Shown piece by piece: positions 1-7,638 of a DNA stretch of 34,445 nucleotides. The translations under genes were made by a program, and so were the position numbers. The DNA is from Nitrosomonas sp. (lineage in GTDB: Bacteria > Pseudomonadota > Gammaproteobacteria > Burkholderiales > Nitrosomonadaceae). Every line of letters starts with the position of its first letter. The first letter of the stretch is position 1. The stretch is from contig JALRCN010000161.1 of NCBI GenBank assembly GCA_023257295.1, positions 1 to 34,445 on the forward strand, written 5' to 3'. Under the pieces are notes generated by a model. That model did not search any database. It was not told where the DNA came from and worked only from the letters and a program-made list of their open reading frames with translations.

Positions 1-2
1 CG

Positions 3-1238
3 CCGACACTTTCCACGTTATATCTCGATAAACCGATGCAAGGCCATACGCTGATGCAGACCATCGCCCGCGCCAATCGCGTGACGTCGTGGAAGATTAA
101 CGAGGTGGAGAAGCGCAACGGAGAAATTGTGGATTACTACAATGTGTTCCGCAACATGAAGCTGGCACTGAAAGATTACGCACAAGGCGGCGACGAGACC
201 GAACCGCCGGTTAAGGAAAAAACGGAACTGTTTCGTTTGCTAGATGATGCGATTGAACAGGGCTTTGCGTTTTGCCACGAGAAGGCGGTTGCGTTGCGTG
301 AAGTGTCGGGAAGCGACGATGTTTTCAAGCAGGTCGGGCGATTTGAATCGTTTGCCGACACTTTGCTGGCAAACGATGAGTGGCGCAAGAGTTTCAACAT
401 GTATGAGAACACCATCACGTCGCTGTATGAAGCGTGCAAGCCGGAGGTTCTTGGGTATGGCAAAGGGCGTGAAGTGGCGGCGTTTCAGTATTTGCGCGGC
501 GTGATCGAAGCGCATATCGAACAGAAGGACATCGACGCGATCAGCTTGAAGATTGCCGAGTTGCTGGATGAAAGTGTAGTGGTGGATGGCGCAGAAGTGC
601 TTAAAGCACAACAAAACGATGCGGAATATCAGATTATTCAAAAGGGCAAAACCTGGGATTTGAGCAAAATCAATTTCGACAAATTACGCGAGGAATTCAA
701 ACAAGCGCCATACAAACATATCGAGATCGCCGATTTGCGCGCTTTTTTGCAACATAAATTGGAATTGATGCTGCAGCAGAATGCAACGCGAACAGATTTT
801 GCCCAGCGCTTGCAGCAGATTATTGATCAATATAATGCTGGCGGTTCCTCTACTGAAGACTACTACGAAAAACTGATGCAATATGCCGAGACCGTGCACG
901 CGGAAGAAGAACGCCATATTCGCGAAGGCTTGAGCGAGGATGAGCTGGAATTGTTCGATTTGCTGAAAAAAGACAAAATGACGCAGGACGAAACACAAAA
1001 AGTAAAATTGGCCGCGAAATCGTTACTGCATCGCTTACTGGAAGAACGTCCCCGTGTGTTGGTGCAGGATTGGTACAAGGATACGCAAACGCAGAAAACG
1101 GTTCGATCGGCGGTCGAGAAAATACTGGATCGCGATTTGCCGGAAAGCTATGACCGCGTGCTATTCCGCGAGAAATGCGACAATGTGTTTCATCTGGTGT
1201 TGGAATATGCCAGTCATGGTCGAAAGTGGGCGGCTTAA
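3..1238 (+). CDS. hsdR: Type I restriction enzyme R subunit (HsdR), C-terminal fragment cut by window edge
   Basis: The reading frame is open from base 3, upstream of the ATG at 36, and reads LSTLYLDKPMQGHTLMQTIARANRV. This is the helicase motif VI region of HsdR, so the gene begins outside the window and 411 residues are visible. HsdR is the ATP-dependent translocase/endonuclease subunit that works with HsdM and HsdS to cut unmethylated foreign DNA. What remains is the end of the second RecA-like motor domain (about residues 1-30) and the long charged helical C-terminal domain that docks on the methyltransferase core. The nuclease and Walker A parts are outside the window. The frame is intact to its TAA and ends 11 bases from the convergent pgpA, marking the edge of an accessory segment against housekeeping genes. 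Family identity is confident; whether the system is functional cannot be judged here. Confidence 0.88.
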   Translation, partial: PTLSTLYLDKPMQGHTLMQTIARANRVTSWKINEVEKRNGEIVDYYNVFRNMKLALKDYAQGGDETEPPVKEKTELFRLLDDAIEQGFAFCHEKAVALREVSGSDDVFKQVGRFESFADTLLANDEWRKSFNMYENTITSLYEACKPEVLGYGKGREVAAFQYLRGVIEAHIEQKDIDAISLKIAELLDESVVVDGAEVLKAQQNDAEYQIIQKGKTWDLSKINFDKLREEFKQAPYKHIEIADLRAFLQHKLELMLQQNATRTDFAQRLQQIIDQYNAGGSSTEDYYEKLMQYAETVHAEEERHIREGLSEDELELFDLLKKDKMTQDETQKVKLAAKSLLHRLLEERPRVLVQDWYKDTQTQKTVRSAVEKILDRDLPESYDRVLFREKCDNVFHLVLEYASHGRKWAA

Positions 1239-1249
1239 CAGACAGAAAA

Positions 1250-1792
1250 TTATATTTCAGGCATCACCCAGGCTTTCCATCCCGCCAAGCACAGCAACGT
1301 AAAGAATGCCGCCAGGATATCGTCGAACATGACACCGAATCCGCCTTTGATCCGATGGTCGTAATAGCGGATGGGTTGCGGTTTTGCGATGTCGAAGAGG
1401 CGGAACAATGCGAATGCGGCCAATTGCCATGTCCAATGATTCGGCGTGAAGTACAGCACCAGCAGAAAAGCAACCGTTTCGTCCCAAACCATGCCGCCGT
1501 GATCTGGGTCGCCCAATGCTTGGCCGCTGAGGCCGCAGGCCCAGATACCGGCGATAAAAAAAATGTCGATCAGCAGTAACAGGGCAAAGGGCGTCAAATA
1601 ATAATCGAGAACCCAGAACAACGGAAAGGCGACAAGCGTGCCCACCGTGCCCGGCGCAAACGGGCTGAGACCGGCGCCACCCGAGAATGCGATGAAATAG
1701 GCGGGATGGCTGTAGACCAGATCGAGGGTCGGTCTGAATGACGCCGGTTGCGCGCTGGAGAAATTATCGGTTTCCGGTGCTGAAGTGGTCAT
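1250..1792 (-). CDS. pgpA: Phosphatidylglycerophosphatase A
   Basis: PgpA removes the phosphate from phosphatidylglycerophosphate to give phosphatidylglycerol in the inner membrane. The 180-residue protein has the family motifs GLSPFAPGTVGT (about residues 41-52), DHGGMVWDE (97-105, acidic metal-binding cluster) and FDIAKPQPI followed by a GGFGVMFDD segment near the C-terminus. Hydrophobic stretches lie between them (about 53-86, 108-125 and 155-170). The N-terminal ~20 residues are a non-conserved extension. The start overlaps the end of thiL by 29 bases, which suggests translational coupling; nusB-thiL-pgpA is a widely conserved order. It is the last gene of the riboflavin/nusB operon and runs convergently into hsdR with only 11 bases between stops. 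No terminator hairpin fits in that gap. Confidence 0.93.
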   Translation of the reverse strand: MTTSAPETDNFSSAQPASFRPTLDLVYSHPAYFIAFSGGAGLSPFAPGTVGTLVAFPLFWVLDYYLTPFALLLLIDIFFIAGIWACGLSGQALGDPDHGGMVWDETVAFLLVLYFTPNHWTWQLAAFALFRLFDIAKPQPIRYYDHRIKGGFGVMFDDILAAFFTLLCLAGWKAWVMPEI

Positions 1793-2744
1793 AGCCTGTG
1801 GTCTCCAATGTCATGGTTTTGCCTTGCGCATCTTTTACGATCAAGCCTTCGCCCGATGAAATTTCGCCGATGCAAGTAAGCGGCATGCGCAGTTCTGCGG
1901 CAAGCATTGTAATTTTCGCGCGGTGCGCTGTCGGCGCGGTGAAGCATAATTCGTAATCGTCGCCGCCAGCCAACAGACAAGCCATCGCCACAGATTGTGG
2001 CAAGCGCTTTTTCAGAACCGGCGAGCAAGGGATGCTGTGCAGATGAATGACGGCAGATTTTTCCGAGTTCTGTAGGATATGGCCCAGATCCGCAACGAGT
2101 CCATCGGAAATATCGATTGCGCTGTGCGCCAAGCCGATGAGCCGCCGTCCCAATTCGATTCGCGGTGCCGGGGTTAATAATGCGGGTAAGCATTGGTCGA
2201 TTTCATCGGGGTTCAGCACAATTTTTCCAAGGAGGTGCTGCAAAGCCAGTGCGGCATCTCCCAGTGTGCCGGAGACCCAGATGTCGTCGCCGGATTTTGC
2301 GCCGCTGCGGCGTAACGCTTTTTCTTTCTCGACTTCTCCTAGGATTTGCACGCAGATATTCAGCGGCCCAGCGGTAGTGTCGCCGCCGATGAGTTCGACA
2401 TGATGCTGTTCTGCCAATGCGAAAAATCCTGCGCTGAATTGTTGCAACCAAGTTTGATTTTGTTGTGCCAGCGTTTCTGGTAGGGTCAGTGCCAGCAGTG
2501 CCCAGCGAGGTTTTGCGCCCATCGCCGCCATATCGGACAGATTGACGGCGAGCGATTTATGCCCGAGACGATAAGGGTCGGTATCGGCAAAGAAATGCTT
2601 GCCGCATACCAGCGTATCGGTGGAGATAGCGAGTTCGTTACCGGGAGTGATGTCGATTAGCGCGGCATCGTCGCCGATTCCAAGCGCCGCATTCGATGCG
2701 GCGCGTTTGAAATAGCGGCGGATGATATCGAATTCGGAGTTCAC
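1764..2744 (-). CDS. thiL: Thiamine-monophosphate kinase
   Basis: ThiL phosphorylates thiamine monophosphate with ATP to the active cofactor thiamine diphosphate. The ORF track extends to 2855, but that start would overlap nusB by about 98 bases and adds residues unlike the family. I choose the GTG at 2744, giving M-N-S-E-F-D-I-I-R-R-Y-F, the usual ThiL N-terminus, and 326 residues, close to the E. coli length. Visible motifs are GIGDDAAL (22-29, Mg/ATP binding), STDTLV, and HKSLAVNLSDMAAMGAKP (62-79), followed by GGDTTAGP and a DISDGLVADLGH segment typical of the PurM/AIRS-type fold. It begins 13 bases after the nusB stop and its end overlaps pgpA. There is no strong Shine-Dalgarno, so translation probably depends on coupling to nusB. 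Confidence 0.94.
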   Translation of the reverse strand: MNSEFDIIRRYFKRAASNAALGIGDDAALIDITPGNELAISTDTLVCGKHFFADTDPYRLGHKSLAVNLSDMAAMGAKPRWALLALTLPETLAQQNQTWLQQFSAGFFALAEQHHVELIGGDTTAGPLNICVQILGEVEKEKALRRSGAKSGDDIWVSGTLGDAALALQHLLGKIVLNPDEIDQCLPALLTPAPRIELGRRLIGLAHSAIDISDGLVADLGHILQNSEKSAVIHLHSIPCSPVLKKRLPQSVAMACLLAGGDDYELCFTAPTAHRAKITMLAAELRMPLTCIGEISSGEGLIVKDAQGKTMTLETTGYDHFSTGNR

Positions 2745-2757
2745 GCTGACAATGGTT

Positions 2758-3261
2758 TTATATCTGTTTCTTGGCTTGCTTGTGGGCTTCGATCTCAACG
2801 CTGCGCAATTGGATGGCCAGCTTGTCCAATACGCCGTTGACATATTTGTGTCCATCGGTACCGCCGTAGGTTCTGGCCAGTTCGATGGCTTCGTTGATGA
2901 TGGCGCGATAGGGGATTTCCGGGTGATGGATTAATTCGTACGCGCTGAGCAATAAAATGGCCGCTTCAACCGGGCTCAACTCGTTCAAAGAGCGATCCAG
3001 ATAAGGTTGGATGGCTTGTTCCAGTGCGGCGCTGTGTTGGATTGCGCCGTGCAGTGCTTGCGTGAAAAATTTTATATCGATATGCTTGAAATCGTCGGAT
3101 TCACGCAATTGTTGCTCGATAAAGTCGGCGCTGCCACCAGCTACGCGCCATTGATAGATACCTTGCACCGCGAATTCGCGGGCAATTCTGCGGCGGCTTT
3201 TGATTTTTTCGGTATTTGGGCGGCCAGCGGTAAGGTCGGGTTCTGTCAAGGCGTCGCTCAT
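2758..3261 (-). CDS. nusB: Transcription antitermination factor NusB
   Basis: NusB binds boxA RNA together with S10 (NusE) and supports antitermination of rRNA transcription. The protein has 167 residues. An N-terminal tail of about 20 residues precedes the all-helical core [16 protein letters not shown], and the family segments [17 protein letters not shown] and [33 protein letters not shown] are clear. The ATG overlaps the ribH stop by four bases (ATGA), so the two are translationally coupled. The ribH-nusB linkage is common in proteobacteria and is normally read as operon conservation rather than a shared pathway. Confidence 0.95.
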   Translation of the reverse strand: MSDALTEPDLTAGRPNTEKIKSRRRIAREFAVQGIYQWRVAGGSADFIEQQLRESDDFKHIDIKFFTQALHGAIQHSAALEQAIQPYLDRSLNELSPVEAAILLLSAYELIHHPEIPYRAIINEAIELARTYGGTDGHKYVNGVLDKLAIQLRSVEIEAHKQAKKQI

Positions 3262-3740
3262 AAATCGGTTTCGTCGATATTGATATGCAGATTGGCCATT
3301 TCCAGCGCAACGCGGGCTGCATCTGCGCCTTTCTGGCTCATGCGCGCAATCGCCTGATCGTCGTCATCGGTCGTTAAAATGCCGTTTGCGATGGGCACGC
3401 CAGTTTCCAATTGCGCTATTGTGATGCCGTGCGCAGATTCGTTGGCGACGATTTCGAAATGATAGGTGTCGCCACGAATGACAGCACCGAGTGCAATCAA
3501 TGCGTCGAATTGATCCGACAGTGCGAGTTTTTTCAATGCCAGCGGGATTTCCAATGCGCCTGGTACGGTGATCAATAGCAGATTCGCATCCTGTACGCCG
3601 TTCTTTTTTAATTCTGCGGTACAAGCGCCGAGCAGCCCTTCGCCGATATCGAGGTTAAAGCGGCTCATGACAATGCCGATGCGTAACTCGGATCCGTTGA
3701 AAATCGGTTCAAACTCAAGGATGTCGTCGTAGTGCGCCAT
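3258..3740 (-). CDS. ribH: 6,7-dimethyl-8-ribityllumazine synthase
   Basis: RibH condenses 3,4-dihydroxy-2-butanone 4-phosphate (made by the RibB domain next door) with 5-amino-6-ribitylaminouracil to form the lumazine substrate of RibE. The 160-residue protein has the normal family length. Motifs are [15 protein letters not shown] (about 23-37), [11 protein letters not shown] (59-69, phosphate and ribityl contacts) and [18 protein letters not shown], where H94 is the expected general acid/base. It ends [25 protein letters not shown], as the family does. It sits 49 bases after ribBX and overlaps nusB by 4 bases, within the ribE-ribBX-ribH-nusB-thiL-pgpA run. Confidence 0.96.
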   Translation of the reverse strand: MAHYDDILEFEPIFNGSELRIGIVMSRFNLDIGEGLLGACTAELKKNGVQDANLLLITVPGALEIPLALKKLALSDQFDALIALGAVIRGDTYHFEIVANESAHGITIAQLETGVPIANGILTTDDDDQAIARMSQKGADAARVALEMANLHINIDETDL

Positions 3741-3789
3741 AATGAATTCCTTTATTGCTGTAAGTTGATGTCATGTTGCTGCGATTGGT

Positions 3790-4881
3790 TTATTTTTCAA
3801 CGTAACGGGTTACTTCCAGCCCGAATCCCGTTACGCTTGGCATTTTTCTCGGTGTTGCCATCAAGCGCATTTTGCCCACGTTGAGATCCTTAAGGATTTG
3901 CGCGCCGATGCCGTGATCGCGCAAATCCGTTTTGGGTGGATGGGGAAGATGCGATTCTTTCAATTGTACTCGCTCGATCAGTTTCGCCGGACTTTCTTTG
4001 CGATGCAGTAGCACAATGACGCCGCGTTTTGCTTCCGCGATCAATTGCATTGCGTCGTGAATGCTCCAGGAATGTGTGCTGTCCTGAATATCCAGCAGAT
4101 CGACCACGGATAGCGGCTCGTGCACTCGCACCAGCGTTTCGGTCGACGGATCGATTTCGCCTTTAACCAGCGCCAGATGCGTGGTGTTCGCGATTTCGTC
4201 GCGGTAGGCGATCAGCAGAAATTCGCCGTACAAAGTTTGAATGGCGCGTTGCGCAGCGCGGGTCACCAAGCTTTCGGTTTGGCTGCGGTATTCGATCAAA
4301 TCTGCAATGGCGCCGATTTTGAGTCGATGCTTGTGCGCAAATTCGATCAGATCCGGCAAACGCGCCATGCTGCCGTCTTCTTTCAGGATTTCGCAAATCA
4401 CCGAAGCCGGTGTCAATCCTGCCATGCGGGTCAAATCGCAACCCGCTTCGGTATGTCCGGCGCGTACCAGGACGCCGCCTTTTTGTGCCATTAATGGAAA
4501 AATATGTCCCGGTTGCACAATATCTTGCGGCTTGGCGTCGGGTTTGACGGCAACTTGGATAGTGTGCGCGCGATCGGCAGCGGAAATGCCTGTTGTGACG
4601 CCGCTCGCCGCTTCGATGGAGAGTGTGAAATTGGTGCCCAGCGGCGCGCGATTGGTCGATACCATCAGCGGCAGATCCAATTGGTGGCAACGCTCTTCGG
4701 TCAAGGTCAGGCAAATCAACCCGCGTCCGTGCGTGGCCATGAAATTGATCGCTTCCGGCGTTACGAAATCGGCGGCCAATACCAGATCTCCTTCGTTCTC
4801 GCGTTCTTCTTCGTCGACCAAAATCACCATCTTGCCTTGTTTTAGATCGGAAACGATTTCGTGAATGGCGCTGATGCTCAT
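3790..4881 (-). CDS. ribB: 3,4-dihydroxy-2-butanone-4-phosphate synthase fused to a degenerate GTP cyclohydrolase II-like domain (RibBX type)
   Basis: Residues 1 to about 200 are a complete RibB domain that converts ribulose 5-phosphate to dihydroxybutanone phosphate. It shows [11 protein letters not shown] (23-33), [14 protein letters not shown] and [11 protein letters not shown] (140-150), the acidic metal site and catalytic residues. Residues from about 205 to 363 align with GTP cyclohydrolase II, but the zinc site is gone. Where active RibA has a C..CDC cysteine set, this protein reads [11 protein letters not shown] then [11 protein letters not shown], with no cysteine. The gene is usually labelled ribBA by databases; on sequence it fits the proteobacterial ribBX variant, so cyclohydrolase activity is not expected and a separate ribA should exist elsewhere. 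The domain may regulate or stabilise RibB (inference). The gene lies 15 bases after ribE and 49 before ribH. Confidence 0.93.
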   Translation of the reverse strand: MSISAIHEIVSDLKQGKMVILVDEEERENEGDLVLAADFVTPEAINFMATHGRGLICLTLTEERCHQLDLPLMVSTNRAPLGTNFTLSIEAASGVTTGISAADRAHTIQVAVKPDAKPQDIVQPGHIFPLMAQKGGVLVRAGHTEAGCDLTRMAGLTPASVICEILKEDGSMARLPDLIEFAHKHRLKIGAIADLIEYRSQTESLVTRAAQRAIQTLYGEFLLIAYRDEIANTTHLALVKGEIDPSTETLVRVHEPLSVVDLLDIQDSTHSWSIHDAMQLIAEAKRGVIVLLHRKESPAKLIERVQLKESHLPHPPKTDLRDHGIGAQILKDLNVGKMRLMATPRKMPSVTGFGLEVTRYVEK

Positions 4882-4896
4882 GAATAATAATCCCGG

Positions 4897-5496
4897 TTAA
4901 GCATTTAATAATCGCGCGACATAACGTGCCAGCATATCGGTTTCCAGATTCACCGCCATGCCAGGGGAGAGTGATTGTAAATTGGTCATGGCCAAGGTGT
5001 GCTGGATCAGGTTTACCGAAAATTGATTGCCTTCGATCCGGTTAACCGTCAAACTCACGCCGTTGACGGTAATTGAACCTTTTTGTGCGATGAAGCGCAA
5101 TAGCGGTTGCGGCGCGCGTACGATCAGTTCGATGCATTCGCCGACGGGTTCGAATTTAACCACAGTGCCGACGGCGTCGACATGACCGCTGACCAGATGA
5201 CCGCCCAGCCGATCCGATAACCGCATGGCCTTTTCCAGATTGACTTGTGCACCGGTTCGATTTAATCCTTGCGTGCAGTTTAATGTTTCCTGCGACACCG
5301 CGACGCTGAACTGGCGGTTATCCAATGCGGTTACCGTTAGGCAAACACCGTTGACCGCAATGCTGTCGCCGAGTTTGACATCGCTCAGATCCAAGCTGCC
5401 GGGAGCAATCGTTAACGCCAACCCGTTGCCGCTTTGTTCGTTCAGGGCAGTGGCTTGCATTATTTCTCCAATTGCTTCGATGATTCCGGTAAACAT
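4897..5496 (-). CDS. ribE: Riboflavin synthase, alpha chain
   Basis: This enzyme dismutates two lumazine molecules from RibH into riboflavin and the pyrimidine substrate. The 199 residues form two homologous beta-barrel lumazine-binding repeats. The first starts MFTGIIEAIGEI and carries SIAVNGVCLTVTAL and GGHLVSGHVDAVGTV. The second repeats the pattern with SITVNGVSLTVNRI and an IQHTL segment. Length is slightly shorter than E. coli RibE (213). No convincing Shine-Dalgarno precedes the ATG, and only 26 bases separate it from the CCA end of tRNA-Arg on the same strand. No FMN riboswitch is visible and none would fit in that gap. It is the first protein gene of the riboflavin-nusB-thiL-pgpA operon; ribD is not in the window. 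Confidence 0.95.
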   Translation of the reverse strand: MFTGIIEAIGEIMQATALNEQSGNGLALTIAPGSLDLSDVKLGDSIAVNGVCLTVTALDNRQFSVAVSQETLNCTQGLNRTGAQVNLEKAMRLSDRLGGHLVSGHVDAVGTVVKFEPVGECIELIVRAPQPLLRFIAQKGSITVNGVSLTVNRIEGNQFSVNLIQHTLAMTNLQSLSPGMAVNLETDMLARYVARLLNA

Positions 5497-5522
5497 GCTG
5501 AAAGAGATGTAGTCAAATGGTT

Positions 5523-5599
5523 TGGCGCGCCCAACACGATTCGAACGTGCGACCCCCGCCTTCGGAGGGCGGTACTCTATCCAGCTGAGCTATGGGCGC
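5523..5599 (-). tRNA. tRNA-Arg, anticodon CCG, CCA encoded
   Basis: Read on the minus strand, the 77 bases fold as a standard tRNA. The acceptor GCGCCCA pairs with TGGGCGC, followed by discriminator G and an encoded CCA. The D arm contains AGCTCAGCTGGATAGAG. The anticodon stem CCGCC/GGCGG encloses the loop CTCCGAA, giving anticodon CCG (Arg, CGG codons). The T arm is GCACG-TTCGAAT-CGTGT. Its 3' end is only 26 bases from the ribE start codon on the same strand, so ribE may be read through from the tRNA promoter. No integrase or duplicated tRNA 3' end is seen next to it. Confidence 0.97.
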
Positions 5600-5636
5600 T
5601 AGAATGAAAAATAGCTATCGCCATTTCCGGGCGACA

Positions 5637-5665
5637 GGATAACCGCTTTTATTATTCTCGTCCAA
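5637..5665 (-). promoter_or_regulatory. Candidate sigma70 promoter for tRNA-Arg (and possibly the ribE operon)
   Basis: On the minus strand TTGGAC (-35) is followed after 17 bases by TTATCC (-10), then a GC-rich stretch CTGTCGCCCGG, as often found at stringently controlled stable-RNA promoters. Predicted transcription starts about 30 bases before the tRNA. The -10 match is weak, so this is a candidate only. Confidence 0.4.
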
Positions 5666-5689
5666 CCCGATCGAATATCCGAGGACTGT

Positions 5690-6988
5690 TTAGTTTTTCT
5701 CAGCGGGCTTGATTTCCGTTTCCGTGATCGCAGGAAAAATTTTGACCGTTTTTACGACCCGATCCTTGGTTTGGATAATTTCCATCGGATACCCGGCGAT
5801 ATTGAGGCCGGTTCCGGCTTCCGGGATGTCTTCAAAGTATTCGAGGATCAGGCCGTTTAGGGTCTTCGGGCCGTCCAGCGGGAATTGGAAATCGAGTTTG
5901 CGATTGAGTTCGCGCAACAGTGTGCTGCCTTCGACGATGAAACTGCCGTCTTCTTGCTTTGCGAAGGTGCTGGTTTGGCTGGGTGCTTGCGTCGTGAACT
6001 CGCCGATGATTTCCTCGATGATGTCTTCCAGCGTGACCAATCCCATCCATTCTCCATATTCGTCGACAACGAGGCCGACGCGTTTTTGGTTTTCCTGGAA
6101 CAGGTGCAATTGCGAGAACAGCGATGTGCCTGACGGAATAAAATACGGTTTGCGCATCACTTTTTCCAGCGAGGTTGCGGTTATTTTGCCGCTTTGCATT
6201 TGATTGAGCACTTTGCGTACGTGCACGATGCCGACTATGTTGTCCATGCGTTCGCGATAAATCGGCAGACGCGTGTGATGACAGGTCAGCAATTGCGCAT
6301 GAATGACATCGTCATCCGCATCGAGATTGATCGCTTCGATTTGGCTGCGCGGTACGATGACATCGTCGACGGTGATTTTTTCCAGATCGAACAAATTCAA
6401 CAGGATGCTTTGGTGCTTATGCTGAATGAAATGGCCGCCTTCCAATACCAGTGTCCGGAGTTCTTCCGTGCTGATTTTTTGCTGCAATTCGCCTTGTTGC
6501 GGTTTAAGGCGGAACAATATCAGCAGTGCGCTGACGAACAGATTCACGAACCATACGATGGGATAACAAACGATCAGCAACGGTGTCAGCACATAACTCG
6601 AAGCCAAAGCAATGCGCTCGGGATATGCGGCGGCGATGACTTTGGGTGTGATTTCGCTGAATACCAGAATGGCGAATGTTACCGCGATGGTTCCCAGGAA
6701 TAAGGCGAAATCGTCGTGCGCAAACAGCGTGGCGACGATGATGGCCACTAACGTGGCCGATGCGGTATTCAGCAGATTGTTGCCCAGCAAAATGACGCCT
6801 AACAGTCGGTCGGTCTTCTCGAGCAATTTGATCGTCAGCCGCGCGCCGCGATGGCCTTGTTTGGCAAGATGGCGCAACCGGTAGCGGTTGATCGCCATCA
6901 TGCTGGTTTCCGATAGCGAAAAAAAGCCGGATAGAATCAATAAAATCGCCAATGCGATCAGCATGATATGAAGCGGCAAGTCTTCCAA
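5690..6988 (-). CDS. CNNM/HlyC-CorC family membrane protein with CBS domains (YfjD-like)
   Basis: The 432-residue protein has the DUF21 (CNNM) transmembrane domain in its N-terminal third: hydrophobic helices at about 6-26, 60-85, 95-115 and 125-160, with SGFFSLSETSMMAINRYRLRHL at 21-42. A pair of CBS domains follows (about 205-325; PRSQIEAINLDADDD, TRLPIYRERMDNIVGIVHVRKVL, RVGLVVDEYGEWMGLVTLEDIIEEIIGE). The C-terminal CorC/HlyC transporter-associated domain runs from about 345 to 425 (DGSFIVEGSTLLRELNRKL). Members are linked to magnesium, cobalt or sodium homeostasis; the actual ion cannot be read from sequence. It lies upstream of tRNA-Arg on the same strand, 90 bases away, as a probably separate transcription unit. 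Confidence 0.88.
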   Translation of the reverse strand: MEDLPLHIMLIALAILLILSGFFSLSETSMMAINRYRLRHLAKQGHRGARLTIKLLEKTDRLLGVILLGNNLLNTASATLVAIIVATLFAHDDFALFLGTIAVTFAILVFSEITPKVIAAAYPERIALASSYVLTPLLIVCYPIVWFVNLFVSALLILFRLKPQQGELQQKISTEELRTLVLEGGHFIQHKHQSILLNLFDLEKITVDDVIVPRSQIEAINLDADDDVIHAQLLTCHHTRLPIYRERMDNIVGIVHVRKVLNQMQSGKITATSLEKVMRKPYFIPSGTSLFSQLHLFQENQKRVGLVVDEYGEWMGLVTLEDIIEEIIGEFTTQAPSQTSTFAKQEDGSFIVEGSTLLRELNRKLDFQFPLDGPKTLNGLILEYFEDIPEAGTGLNIAGYPMEIIQTKDRVVKTVKIFPAITETEIKPAEKN

Positions 6989-7061
6989 CGGTTACCTCTG
7001 CAGGAGTGAGAAAGGATTGATCGATACACCTCTATTTCGAATCCGGCAATGCCTGAGTTTG

Positions 7062-7559
7062 TCAAACATGACTATCATCATCGGGTTGTACCAGAAAAAT
7101 AAGGACGATGGCAATGATGATCACCAGCCGGAATGCCGCTTGCTGTGCATTGGCTACGTCGGATTGCCACATCAAGAACCATTCTCCGCCGATTGTCATG
7201 AATCCGGTGAACCATAACAAAAAGCCCAGCATCAATCCTAAAATCGGTATGCGTTTAGCCTGATTGAATGCAAGCGGATCGTCGATATTTTTGTAAAGGC
7301 GTAACCCGCCTATCCAGCAACAAGCCGCTATGGCGATTTCCGCGCAGATAATCATGCCGTAAACGGCATGATGAATGAACGGCGATTCGATGGCACGCCA
7401 CATCGATCGATTATCGGCGAAGGTCGTGTCCATCGTCAGGACATGCGTGACGAGGAAGAAGTTGGCGTTGTAATCGGTGATATTGCCGAGAGCAACCAGC
7501 GATGCGTATAACGCAAAAGACAGCACCATCGAAACTTTGCATAGCCTGGTATACATCAT
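7062..7559 (-). CDS. DUF2165 family membrane protein
   Basis: The ORF track starts this frame at 7826, but the first ~89 residues overlap the Tim44-like gene and look like a shadow translation. The family-like start is MMYTRLCKVSMVLSFALYASLVALGNITDYNANF at 7559, giving 165 residues. Four hydrophobic helices are visible: residues about 8-28, 65-90, 107-130 and 145-162. A conserved-looking FLVTHVLTMDTTF segment lies between the first two. The C-terminus ends in acidic QPDDDSHV. The function of DUF2165 is not known to me. It follows the Tim44-like gene by 79 bases on the same strand and could be cotranscribed. Confidence is good for the family and moderate for the start (weak GGGTAG Shine-Dalgarno). 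Confidence 0.72.
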   Translation of the reverse strand: MMYTRLCKVSMVLSFALYASLVALGNITDYNANFFLVTHVLTMDTTFADNRSMWRAIESPFIHHAVYGMIICAEIAIAACCWIGGLRLYKNIDDPLAFNQAKRIPILGLMLGFLLWFTGFMTIGGEWFLMWQSDVANAQQAAFRLVIIIAIVLIFLVQPDDDSHV

Positions 7560-7638
7560 TGATCTACCCGGGTCGAGCGAGTCGGCGGCATAAGCGGCCC
7601 GATTGCCGGGTAGGGGCGGTGCAAATTTGACGGGCCTA

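Noticed and set aside
5497-5522. FMN riboswitch in front of ribE
   Set aside because: The gap between tRNA and ribE is only 26 bases, and no RFN-element conserved blocks are seen upstream of the tRNA.
5523-5599. tRNA-Arg as an integration (att) site
   Set aside because: No integrase gene and no repeated tRNA 3' end were seen in the flanking sequence; neighbours are housekeeping genes.
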